From assembly GCF_003347515.1 (NCBI RefSeq), contig NZ_QEII01000304.1, forward strand, positions 1 through 64,000: a stretch of DNA of 64,000 nt, given 5' to 3'. The notes below the pieces were generated by a model, which was not told the DNA's origin, did no database searches, and saw only the letters and a program-made list of their open reading frames with translations. The translations under genes were made by a program, and so were the position numbers. This document shows, piece by piece, positions 36,181 through 43,845 of the stretch (within the stretch, counting starts at the first letter, position 1; every line of letters begins with the position of its first letter). This DNA is from Rhodoferax ferrireducens (GTDB lineage: Bacteria; Pseudomonadota; Gammaproteobacteria; Burkholderiales; Burkholderiaceae_C).

Positions 36181-36396
36181 GCATGTCTTATGACAAGCAT
36201 CAAGTCGGCAGTAGCCAGTCCCTACCTTCGGGTAGCTGAGATGAAGCGGCCCCGGCAAACTGTGGGGGCAATCTTTTGCCTCCCAGCACTTTGGGACTTT
36301 ACCCTCCCGTTGTGCGAGTCCTGACGGCATGGACCTTGTGTCAGCCGTCAAGCCCGGCGAACTGGCTAGGAGCCATTCGACCGGGCTTTCTTTTTT
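36181..36396 (+). ncRNA. candidate structured small RNA, about 215 nt
   Basis: Bounded by the promoter above and a strong intrinsic terminator. Internal pairing is rich: TACC-TTCG-GGTA, a UUCG tetraloop hairpin; AGTCCC pairing with GGGACT to close a junction; GGGGGCAA with TTGCCTCCC; TGACGGC with GCCGTCA; then the terminator stem. No tRNA, RNase P, tmRNA, SRP or 6S hallmark was recognised. A CTGAGA element is present but the rest of a TPP riboswitch is not. It could be a free-standing sRNA or a leader of the DUF349 gene that terminates early. Confidence 0.6.
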
Positions 36397-36398
36397 AT
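36350..36398 (+). terminator. intrinsic terminator of the candidate small RNA
   Basis: Long near-perfect stem: AAGCCCGG-CGAA-c-TGGCT paired with AGCCA-TTCG-a-CCGGGCTT, loop AGG, followed by TCTTTTTT. Confidence 0.85.
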
Positions 36399-36586
36399 GT
36401 ATCTATATGTGATTCGCCACCGATGCAGTTCGGACAAGGCAAGTTGGAATTCCCGCGCGACGTCGAATTCGCCCCATTCAGAGACCGTTCCATATACTTT
36501 TTGCCGGATCACTAAATAACGGCGAAAATAGCGGTTCTGCCCTGTCCGCAATACGGCGGGGGTCCTTCTCTTTGTTTGCGCGCCTC

Positions 36587-39352
36587 ATGTTCCCTTTTTC
36601 TGTCCTCAATAAAACTGCTGTAGCCCCTGAAGTGATACAAATTCCAGCCAAAACGAACGAACCCCATCCCTTGGACGCACTGACGGGCGGGGCATTTTCT
36701 GCCCATACCTCGACTGAGCGCACCGCGCGAATCCGTGACTGGCTGGCTGGCGCGCCAAGCGCAGAACAAATGCAGGCGGTGTTCAAGGACATCAGTGGCA
36801 AAGACAAAGGCGCAGCCAAACTGCTGCGCGAAAAGCTCGATGAAATCAAGCGCAGCAAGGGCCAGGAGTCCATCGCGCAAGAGTGGGCTGACAAGGCGCA
36901 GGCCTTGCTGGCCGTGGCCAAGCTCAATATTGCCGATGCCATGGCTTGGCAGCGGGATGCCGCCAAAGCAGGTGCACCGTTAAGCAAGGAGCCTCTGGCC
37001 ACGCTTAAGGGCCAGCTCAGCGACCGCGTCAAGGTGATTGAAGACTTGCAGCACCGGGTGCAAGTGCAGCGCGAAGCGGCTGTCTTGCTGGCCCAGCGCA
37101 TTGAAGTGCTGTCCACCAAGTCGTGGCGCGATGCGCAGGCGGTTGTGGAGGCTTTGCACGCCGACGTCGATCACTGGCAGGCGCAGGCGACGTCCCTGTT
37201 GGATGATGCCAATTGGGCCAGCGTCGACGCCAAGTATCCGCCACTGCTCGACGCCTCGCGCGCTCAGCTGCTGGTCGTGTGGGATGCTTTCAAGGGCGCA
37301 TTGGCGCAGGCCGTGGTTGCCGCCGATGACCCCGCTGCCGCTCTGCCGCCGGTGCCCGTGTGGGCTGATGAACTGCGTCTGGCGCGGGGCGTGCCGGCAG
37401 AAGTGATCAACAAGCCGCAAAAACCCAAGATTGACCCTGAAATCAGGGCCCAGGCCACATCGATAGTGCGAGAGTCGCTATTGAAATTGGAGCAAGAGGT
37501 CGCCGAAGGACATGGTAAAGCCAGTGCCGGTGCCGCCAGCGCCCTGCGCAATGCACTCAAAGAATTTGGCAAGGTTATCGACGACAAGCTGGAGAATCAA
37601 GCCCACGCGGCGCTGGCTGCGGCGGGTGAGCTGGAGGGCTGGCAGCGCTGGCGTGCCGACCAGCTGCGCGAAGAGTTGGTCGCCAAGGCAGAGGGCCTGC
37701 TCAAGCGGCCCGAAGGCCAGGCCATCGGCGGACGCAAGATGCAGGAAAGCCTGCGCACCTTGCGCGATCAGTGGAAGCAGACCGACCAGGGCGGTGTGCC
37801 CAATCACGGTTTGTGGAAGCGCTTTGACGATGCCTGTAACGAAGCGCACAAAGTGGTCGAAGCCTGGCTCGAAAAAGTCAAGACCGAGTCGGCGGAGCAT
37901 CGGGCGCAGCGTCTGGCATTGATTGAAGAAGTCAATGCCTGGGCCGCCGCCAACCCCGTGGCGCTGGACGACGACTGGAAGGGCTTCAACCGGATCCTGC
38001 ACCAGTTTGGTGACCGGTGGCGTGATGGCGGCCATGTCGGTGAAAAGGCGTTTGCCGAGCTGCAACCCTTGTGGAAGGCGGCCATCAATGCCGCCGCCGC
38101 ACCGCTGGAGGCGCTGCAAAAGCGCAGCCTCGCCACGCGCCAGGCCATGATTGAGGAAGCGAAAGTGCTGGGCGCGCAGCCTGAGTTGCGCATTGATGCG
38201 GTCAAGGCCCTGCAGCAACGCTGGCAGGCCGAGACGCATGTGGTGCCGATGGATCGACGTCAGGAACAAAAGTTGTGGGACGCGTTTCGCAAGCCGATTG
38301 ATGAAGCCTTTAACCGCAAGACGGCGGAACGCGAGAAAGCCGATGCCGCTTTGGGTGAGCGTGACCGCACCGTGCTGGATGCCGCTAAGGCGCTGGAAGC
38401 GGCCAATGCGACGGGTGATGCCCAAGGTATTCGCAACGCCATGAATGCGCTGGAAGCGGCTTTGCGTGGACAGGCGCAGGCCAAGGCGGCAGTCCAGGTC
38501 GCTGCTTTGGAGGTAAACGAGGCTGCAGCCCCCGTTGAATCAGCGCAAGAAGCTATTGAAACTGTAGCAAAATCCGAAACAGCCGAGTCAGTGGAAGAGG
38601 GCGCGTCGGTAGATGCGACAGAAGCGGCGGCACTAGCCGAACCCGTGGCGCCACCCAAGCCCGCGCCCAAGCCAGTGGTGGCCGTGCGCGGTGATGACCG
38701 TCCAGGCATGAAGAAGACCGAACCCGCGCCCATGGGGCGTGGTGGCAAGTTTGGTGACCGTAAGGAAGGTGGCAGGGACGGTTCAAGAGACGGCAGCCGA
38801 GGCCCGCGTGACGCCAGTTTTTCCGGTCGCCCGGATGATCGGGGACCGCGTCGCGATGGCCGCGATGGCGGATCAGGCGTCTGGCAAGAAGCGCCCCGTT
38901 TGGGCGACACCGCGTTTCGCGCTCAACGTGACGCCTTGGAACACGCCCAGTTTGCCTTGCGCAAGCTGGCGGCGCAGGCGCATGGCGAGGCATTGACCCA
39001 ATTGCTGGGCGCGTGGGAGCAGCGCGATGCAGCCCAGGTGCCGTCGGCGCAGGATCTGGGTAACCGCGTCACGGCCGCCACCCGCAGCGCCTGGACCAAA
39101 GCCCTGGCGCAAGCGCCTGCAGGCGATGCCAGCGTGGCATTGCTGCGTTTGGAGATGGCGTCCGAGATGCCGACACCGGCGGAGCACTTGAGTGCACGGC
39201 GCATGTTGCAGTTGCAGTTGCTGACCAAACGCAATGATCCGGCACCGGCACAGACCTGGGGGCAGGATGCCGCCACCGTGTTGGCCAGCGCCTTTGAGGC
39301 CGGCGTGGCACGTCGGCTGCAAAACGTGCTGAAGGTGTTGCTTAAACCTTGA
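36587..39352 (+). CDS. DUF349 domain-containing protein
   Basis: 921 aa from the ATG at 36587; a TTG five codons earlier is possible. The protein is almost entirely helical, with several DUF349 repeats (patterns WKxxxxVxxxxxxxLWxxF, e.g. LRDQWKQTDQGGVPNHGLWKRFDDAC and LQQRWQAETHVVPMDRRQEQKLWDAF). Residues about 700-770 are a disordered segment rich in G, R and D (RDGSRDGSRGPRD, DRGPRRDGRDGG), RNA-binding-like. The function of DUF349 proteins is not settled. About 18 residues near 645-662 are encoded by a dispersed repeat. The 3' end overlaps the convergent lpxH by 11 bp. Confidence 0.88.
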   Translation: MFPFSVLNKTAVAPEVIQIPAKTNEPHPLDALTGGAFSAHTSTERTARIRDWLAGAPSAEQMQAVFKDISGKDKGAAKLLREKLDEIKRSKGQESIAQEWADKAQALLAVAKLNIADAMAWQRDAAKAGAPLSKEPLATLKGQLSDRVKVIEDLQHRVQVQREAAVLLAQRIEVLSTKSWRDAQAVVEALHADVDHWQAQATSLLDDANWASVDAKYPPLLDASRAQLLVVWDAFKGALAQAVVAADDPAAALPPVPVWADELRLARGVPAEVINKPQKPKIDPEIRAQATSIVRESLLKLEQEVAEGHGKASAGAASALRNALKEFGKVIDDKLENQAHAALAAAGELEGWQRWRADQLREELVAKAEGLLKRPEGQAIGGRKMQESLRTLRDQWKQTDQGGVPNHGLWKRFDDACNEAHKVVEAWLEKVKTESAEHRAQRLALIEEVNAWAAANPVALDDDWKGFNRILHQFGDRWRDGGHVGEKAFAELQPLWKAAINAAAAPLEALQKRSLATRQAMIEEAKVLGAQPELRIDAVKALQQRWQAETHVVPMDRRQEQKLWDAFRKPIDEAFNRKTAEREKADAALGERDRTVLDAAKALEAANATGDAQGIRNAMNALEAALRGQAQAKAAVQVAALEVNEAAAPVESAQEAIETVAKSETAESVEEGASVDATEAAALAEPVAPPKPAPKPVVAVRGDDRPGMKKTEPAPMGRGGKFGDRKEGGRDGSRDGSRGPRDASFSGRPDDRGPRRDGRDGGSGVWQEAPRLGDTAFRAQRDALEHAQFALRKLAAQAHGEALTQLLGAWEQRDAAQVPSAQDLGNRVTAATRSAWTKALAQAPAGDASVALLRLEMASEMPTPAEHLSARRMLQLQLLTKRNDPAPAQTWGQDAATVLASAFEAGVARRLQNVLKVLLKP
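38520..38574 (-). repeat. dispersed palindromic element inside the DUF349 gene
   Basis: GGCTGCAGCC, GTTGAATCAGCGCAAG, AGCTATTGAAA and GTAGCAAAATC keep the order and spacing of the intergenic copy at 14928. It is read in frame as part of a low-complexity linker (PVESAQEAIETVAKSE). Confidence 0.75.
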
Positions 39353-40160
39353 TTCGGCAGGGGGGCGAGGCCACACTCAGGCGCAGGACTTCGGCGCGTG
39401 GGGGTGTGGCGGCGGCGTCCCAGTCGCTTAGCACGACACGGCGCAACCCCTTGACCAGAACATGGTCGGCAGGTTTATGCGTGTGGCCGTGAATCAAGGT
39501 ATTGGCGTGTGCCGTCTGTAGCCAGTCGCAGCTCGCCTCGGTGTCGACATCGGCATAGATCACCGTATTGCGTTTGCGTGTTTCACTTTGCGCGCGCAGT
39601 TCGCGTGCGATGGCCTGACGTTCGGCCAGCGGTTTGGCCAGAAACTCTTGCTGCCATGCTGCGCTGCGTACTTTCGAGCGAAACTGCAGGTAGTCCGTAT
39701 CGGCCAGGCACAGGGCGTCGCCATGCGAGAGCAGCCAGCGCTGTCCCGCAAAGTTCAGCACGGTAGGATCGTCCAGCAGGGTCATGCCGCTGGTCTTGGC
39801 GAACGCCGGACCCAATAGAAAGTCGCGGTTGCCGTGCATGAAGAAGATAGCGAGACGCCGGGATGCGGCTTTGAGAACCTGGGCGCAATCGGCTTCAAAG
39901 CCCGATGCTTGCTCAGGACCCGGTGCAGCGTCGATCACGTCATCACCGACCCAGACTTCAAACAGGTCACCCAGGATGAACACGGCGTCGGCGCGTGTGC
40001 TCTGCATATAGTCCCGCCACGCCCGGACGGTGGCGGCCTCGCTGGCCTGCAGATGCAAATCGGAGATGAAATCAACCTGGCGCCAAGAGGAGGGCGCCTG
40101 CAGTACCGGCCAGGGCGACGCCGCGGTGGGCGCCGTGATCCGGGGTACTGCCGGATTCAT
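39342..40160 (-). CDS. lpxH: UDP-2,3-diacylglucosamine diphosphatase
   Basis: Protein of 272 aa, about 30 residues longer than usual because of an N-terminal P/A-rich extension. Calcineurin-like metal site is complete: SDLHL, GDLFEVWVGDD, HGNRD, LLSHGD and HGHTH. Removes UMP from UDP-diacylglucosamine to give lipid X in lipid A synthesis at the inner membrane. Last gene of the cyclophilin operon; 1-bp gap to ppiB. Confidence 0.95.
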   Translation of the reverse strand: MNPAVPRITAPTAASPWPVLQAPSSWRQVDFISDLHLQASEAATVRAWRDYMQSTRADAVFILGDLFEVWVGDDVIDAAPGPEQASGFEADCAQVLKAASRRLAIFFMHGNRDFLLGPAFAKTSGMTLLDDPTVLNFAGQRWLLSHGDALCLADTDYLQFRSKVRSAAWQQEFLAKPLAERQAIARELRAQSETRKRNTVIYADVDTEASCDWLQTAHANTLIHGHTHKPADHVLVKGLRRVVLSDWDAAATPPRAEVLRLSVASPPCRIKV

Positions 40161-40161
40161 A

Positions 40162-40668
40162 TCAGAGGGCCACGGCCTTTTCGATGATCACGTCGACAAC
40201 GGGCACATCATCATGGTGACCTTTGCGAGCGGTCTTGACGGCCTTGATCTTGTCGACCACGTCGGTACCCGACACCACTTTGCCAAACACCGCATAGCCC
40301 CAGCCGGAGGCTGAAATCGCGGTGTGGTTCAGGAAGCCGTTGTCGGCCACGTTGATGAAAAACTGGGCGGTGGCCGAATGCGGGTCGCCAGTGCGGGCCA
40401 TGGCCACGGTGTAGTTCAGGTTTTTCAGGCCGTTGTTGGCTTCGTTGTCGATGGCTTTGTCGCCGCGTTTTTCTTTCATGCCCGGCTCCATGCCGCCGCC
40501 CTGCACCATGAACCCGGGAATGACGCGGTGAAAAATGGTGTTGTTGTAATGGCCCTTGTTCACGTAGCTCAGGAAATTGGCGACTGTTTTAGGCGCCTTG
40601 TCCTGATCGAGTTCGAGGGTGATGACGCCGTAGTTGGCAATGTGGAGTTCGACTTGGGGGTTGCTCAT
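40162..40668 (-). CDS. ppiB: cytoplasmic peptidyl-prolyl cis-trans isomerase, cyclophilin type
   Basis: Protein of 168 aa without a signal peptide. Cyclophilin motifs FHRVIPGFMVQGGG, MARTGDPHSATAQFFINVADN and GWGYAVFGKVVSG are intact. Assists proline isomerisation in protein folding. It is a tandem paralogue of the periplasmic gene immediately upstream (3-bp gap). Confidence 0.95.
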   Translation of the reverse strand: MSNPQVELHIANYGVITLELDQDKAPKTVANFLSYVNKGHYNNTIFHRVIPGFMVQGGGMEPGMKEKRGDKAIDNEANNGLKNLNYTVAMARTGDPHSATAQFFINVADNGFLNHTAISASGWGYAVFGKVVSGTDVVDKIKAVKTARKGHHDDVPVVDVIIEKAVAL

Positions 40669-40671
40669 GAT

Positions 40672-41271
40672 TTATTTCACCAGGGTTGCTGAGTTGATAA
40701 GAATGGGGGTCTTGGGAACATCGGACGGGAAGGGGCCGCCGGCGCCAGTCGGTGTGGTCTTGATTTTCTCGATCACCTCCATGCCGCTGACGACTTTGCC
40801 AAATACCGTGTAGCCAAACGACTGGGCGCTGGGGTCCAGAAACGCATTGTCCTTGACGTTGATGAAAAACTGCGCGGTCGCTGACTGGGGGTCGTTGGTG
40901 CGGGCCATGGCCAGTGTACCGACAACATTCCTCAGGCCGCCTTTGGCCAGCGCCTCGCGCCCTTCGTGGACGACCGGCGCACGGGTTTTCTTCTGGCTGT
41001 ATTGGGTGTCAAAACCGCCGCCCTGCACCATGAAGTTTTCGATGACGCGGTGGAAGATGGTGCCGTCGTAGTGCTTGTCCTTGACGTATTGCAAGAAATT
41101 TTCAACGGTCTTGGGTGTCTTGTCAGGATAAACCTCGACCACGAAATCACCGGCGGTGGTGGCAAACTTGACCCGGGCCGACTCCTGTGCCCAAGCACCT
41201 TGCGCTACTGAGAACATAGCTGCTACCGCAATAGCTGCGGGGGCTAGAGCCCTAAAACGTCTAAAAATCAT
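40672..41271 (-). CDS. ppiA: periplasmic peptidyl-prolyl cis-trans isomerase, cyclophilin type
   Basis: Protein of 199 aa. Signal peptide at residues 1-28 (FRALAPAAIAVAAMFSVAQGAWA) then a cyclophilin domain with FHRVIENFMVQGGGF and MARTNDPQSATAQFFINVKDN. The start overlaps the L,D-transpeptidase stop by 4 bp. The signal-peptide core is encoded by sequence that resembles the dispersed palindromic element. Confidence 0.94.
   Translation of the reverse strand: MIFRRFRALAPAAIAVAAMFSVAQGAWAQESARVKFATTAGDFVVEVYPDKTPKTVENFLQYVKDKHYDGTIFHRVIENFMVQGGGFDTQYSQKKTRAPVVHEGREALAKGGLRNVVGTLAMARTNDPQSATAQFFINVKDNAFLDPSAQSFGYTVFGKVVSGMEVIEKIKTTPTGAGGPFPSDVPKTPILINSATLVK
41215..41260 (+). repeat. probable dispersed element inside the ppiA signal-peptide region
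   Basis: Shares the 14-bp core GGGCTAGAGCCCTA with the dnaE-tolA copy (same palindrome) and has TAGCTGCTACCGC on the other side. The middle is shorter and rearranged relative to other copies, so the call is moderate. Confidence 0.55.
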
Positions 41272-42512
41272 CCAATGACTCCTTCAAAAAATATTTTCCA
41301 TTGATTACCCTGCCGCGCCCAGTACTGGCGTTTGGTCGGGCCGGTGCGTGTGCCATCCGTCACCTCGCCAAATGTGACGACCATGGTGTCGGTGGCATCC
41401 GTCCAGCGCAGCAGGGACAGGTCCTTGAGCTGGATGGCACGCCCCCGTCCCTTGTTCAGCTCCGTGCGCAAGGCCGGCGTCCACTCCGTCAGCGTCTTGC
41501 CATTGCTATTGAAATCCAGACTGTAAAAACTCAGCACCCGGTCCATATTGCCGCTGGATTTGGCGCTTTGCCAGGCTGTCAAAGCGTCCTCGAAGGGTTT
41601 GTTGGCGGAGCGGGCACTGTTTGGCGTCACCCAGTTCAGGCGCTGCGAGATCACCACTGGCGTGGTTCTGACCTCGACGGTCCGGATGATCCGATCCAGG
41701 TCGGGATTGGCCAGCACGACGCAGCCGTCAGTCGCCTGCGGCGGACGCGAAAACTGACCGGGCGGCGTGCCGTGCAGCCAGATGCCGCTGCCTGTTTTGC
41801 CGCGCTTGCTGTCGAGCACGTTGGGGTAGTTGATGGGCAGGGCGCCCGAGCCGTAAAAGTCCTTCAGCGACTTGGGGTCGAGATTGCTGGTGATGAAATA
41901 CACGCCCATCGGGGTGCGCAAATCACCTTCGATGTTCTTCTCCATGCCGGATTTCCCGATCGAGATGTAATAGTCGGCAACCAGCGCCAGTCCGGTCGGC
42001 CGGTTTTCAAAAAGGTAGAGGCGCGAGCGGGAGGCGTCGACGGCAATGGCGTGCTTGTTGCGCGGTGACAGTGCCAGGAATTGCGAGGGGATAGCACCCG
42101 GCGGCGGGCGTTCACGTAGCGCCTTCAAGCGCATCTGGGACTCATCACGGAGTTCGGCCAGGATCGGTGCCCCATCTTTGAGCATGGATTCAGGCACATC
42201 ACCCACGATGCGAACCGGTCGCGTGCGCGCTGCCAGCAGGTCGCCATAGACCAGCTGGGCCAGTTGAAAGTGAGGGTAGTCACGCACCAGGCTTTCAGCT
42301 TTCGACAGGGCGTCACGACCCTGCGCGCTGGCCACGAGTTGGTAGACCTCAATCAGGCGGGCCTCCGCCAAGCCGGCTTGGATTACGTTCCTGGGCTTGA
42401 CCGGGGTGACACGGGCGGTCTTGGCACTGCCTTTGTTGCCAGCAAGCGCATGGCCAGCCATCGTTACACCGACAAGGGCCGCCATAGTCAGCATGAAAAA
42501 ATGCCGCTTCAT
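41268..42512 (-). CDS. L,D-transpeptidase (YkuD) with C-terminal NTF2-like domain
   Basis: 414 aa from the ATG at 42512, chosen because a signal peptide follows at once (RHFFMLTMAALVGVTMAGHALA); an in-frame ATG at 42569 overlapping the upstream stop (TGATG) would add 19 residues. YkuD domain near residues 155-290 with HGTPPG and the catalytic cysteine in TDGCVVL. The last ~110 residues form an NTF2/Cds6-like domain ending QWKIFFEGVIG. Cross-links peptidoglycan or attaches proteins to it. Confidence 0.87.
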   Translation of the reverse strand: MKRHFFMLTMAALVGVTMAGHALAGNKGSAKTARVTPVKPRNVIQAGLAEARLIEVYQLVASAQGRDALSKAESLVRDYPHFQLAQLVYGDLLAARTRPVRIVGDVPESMLKDGAPILAELRDESQMRLKALRERPPPGAIPSQFLALSPRNKHAIAVDASRSRLYLFENRPTGLALVADYYISIGKSGMEKNIEGDLRTPMGVYFITSNLDPKSLKDFYGSGALPINYPNVLDSKRGKTGSGIWLHGTPPGQFSRPPQATDGCVVLANPDLDRIIRTVEVRTTPVVISQRLNWVTPNSARSANKPFEDALTAWQSAKSSGNMDRVLSFYSLDFNSNGKTLTEWTPALRTELNKGRGRAIQLKDLSLLRWTDATDTMVVTFGEVTDGTRTGPTKRQYWARQGNQWKIFFEGVIG

Positions 42513-42568
42513 ATAGCCACTAGGCAAGGCTGAAAGCGCCATCGCCCGCTGTTTCCGCCACGCGGCCA

Positions 42569-43663
42569 TCAGTTTCCAGTGGATTCCCTGACGATCAGCC
42601 ATTGATTGCCGATTTTGTGGAGGTCGAGCGTTTTGCGACTGGATACCGCCAGCGAGTCTGCCCGGTAGTCTTGCCGGAATTTGGCGACAGCCTTGTTGCC
42701 GTTGACCGTAACGCCCAGGTTTTCCAGCTTCACGCTGATGTTGGACTTGCCAACAATGCGATTGCGCCGTTCTTGTTCCCACGCGCTGCGTGACAGTTTG
42801 CCGGGTGGGTCAAATTCTTTGCCGTAGGCACCCAGATAGGCCGACATGTCTTTGGTGGCCCAGGCTTTGGCCCAGGCTTGCACGGCCCCTTCAACGTCTT
42901 TGCTCTCTTTGGCAGGGCTGTCGCTGACCGCTGGTTTCGCGGCTGCCACGCTGGGGCGGGCTGCACTGGCGGGCTTGGCAGCGGCCGGCGCAGCAGGTAC
43001 CGCCGGTGTGATAGCGGGTGCTGCAGGCACCGTGGCAGGCGCTGGCGCAGGAACTGGGGGTTTGGTGGCGACGCTTGCTGGGGTCGATGAAGCTGCCGGT
43101 GCCGCTACCGGCAGTGCCAGGGCAGACGGCTGACCCTTGAGGTTGGGTTTGAACACTTCGCGAATGATTGCCAGCTTGGGCGGCACGGCCGCATTGGCGC
43201 CATCGAGTTGCAGCGCCTTGTTATAGGCCTGGCTGGCGAGCCTGGCATACACGTCGCCCAGGTTTTCATGCGCCGTGGCGTAGCTGGGGTTGGTGCGGAT
43301 GGCCATTTCCAGCGCCGCGCGCGCCTTGTCAAACTGGTTCTGCCCGGCATAGAGCACGGCCAGGTTGTTGTAGGGCTCGGGCAGCTCGGGGTAGTCTTCG
43401 GTCAGCTTGGTGAAGGTCGCGATGGCCTCCGCTTGCTTGCCCGAGTTGCGCTGGATCACGCCCTTGAGAAAACGCATTTGCGGGTCGTTTGGCTTCGTGC
43501 CAAGGTGAGCGTCGGCCTTGGCCATGGCCTCGCTCAGCTTGCCGGAGCGCAGCAGTTGGCTGACGTCGCCATACTCGTCGGCGTGGGCCGTAAGCGTTGC
43601 GCAGGCGGCTGCCAGAGTCAACAGGCGAAGGGTGGCGAAAAGGGTAGAACGGGTGTGCTTCAT
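42569..43663 (-). CDS. TPR-repeat protein with C-terminal NTF2-like domain
   Basis: 364 aa from the ATG at 43663, where a signal peptide starts (TLFATLRLLTLAAACATLTAHA). TPR repeats at about 30-165 (AIATFTKLTEDYPELPEPYNNLAVLY), a long A/P/V-rich linker (about 175-255), and a C-terminal NTF2/Cds6-like domain (VQAWAKAWATKDMSAYLGAY ... NQWLIVRESTGN) similar in layout to the tail of the following L,D-transpeptidase. Periplasmic or envelope associated; probably works with that enzyme. Confidence 0.83.
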   Translation of the reverse strand: MKHTRSTLFATLRLLTLAAACATLTAHADEYGDVSQLLRSGKLSEAMAKADAHLGTKPNDPQMRFLKGVIQRNSGKQAEAIATFTKLTEDYPELPEPYNNLAVLYAGQNQFDKARAALEMAIRTNPSYATAHENLGDVYARLASQAYNKALQLDGANAAVPPKLAIIREVFKPNLKGQPSALALPVAAPAASSTPASVATKPPVPAPAPATVPAAPAITPAVPAAPAAAKPASAARPSVAAAKPAVSDSPAKESKDVEGAVQAWAKAWATKDMSAYLGAYGKEFDPPGKLSRSAWEQERRNRIVGKSNISVKLENLGVTVNGNKAVAKFRQDYRADSLAVSSRKTLDLHKIGNQWLIVRESTGN

Positions 43664-43845
43664 GAAGCCTTTTGATTTATACCGGGTGAGCGCCTGCCGT
43701 AGATGGCTGGCTGGCAGGGCTATATACTGGGCTGAATTGTAGCCCAGGGGGTGCTTTTCAGCGCTTCCACACTTACCCACCCACCAGCCCTTATTGCCGA
43801 GGCCATCACCCGGTTGAATACCCCGACGACGCCGTTTAAACGACC

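Larger units (their letters stand above)
35778..36586. other. 809-bp non-coding region
   Basis: No open frame here has coding character. The left part (35780-36045) is AT-rich, with an especially AT-rich block at 35975-36045, and probably holds the transglycosylase promoter. A perfect inverted repeat lies at 36049-36067, followed by a sigma-70-like promoter and a structured, terminator-ended transcript candidate (36181-36396). The last 190 bp lead into the DUF349 gene. Confidence 0.7.

Noticed and set aside
36233..36260. TPP riboswitch in the small-RNA candidate
   Set aside because: Only the CTGAGA element is present; the ACCTGATCTGG and GGATAATGCCAGCG parts are missing.
36181..36396. 6S RNA, 4.5S RNA, tmRNA or RNase P
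   Set aside because: No long single hairpin with central bubble, no SRP loop, no tag reading frame and no RNase P core motifs were found.
36276..36515. 79-codon open frame over the small-RNA terminator
   Set aside because: It runs through the terminator hairpin and has no coding signature or Shine-Dalgarno.
42508..42545. Another copy of the dispersed element at the start of the L,D-transpeptidase gene
   Set aside because: TAGCCACTAGGCAAGGCT is vaguely similar but lacks both the TAGCTAC and GGGCTAGAG cores, so it cannot be told from chance.
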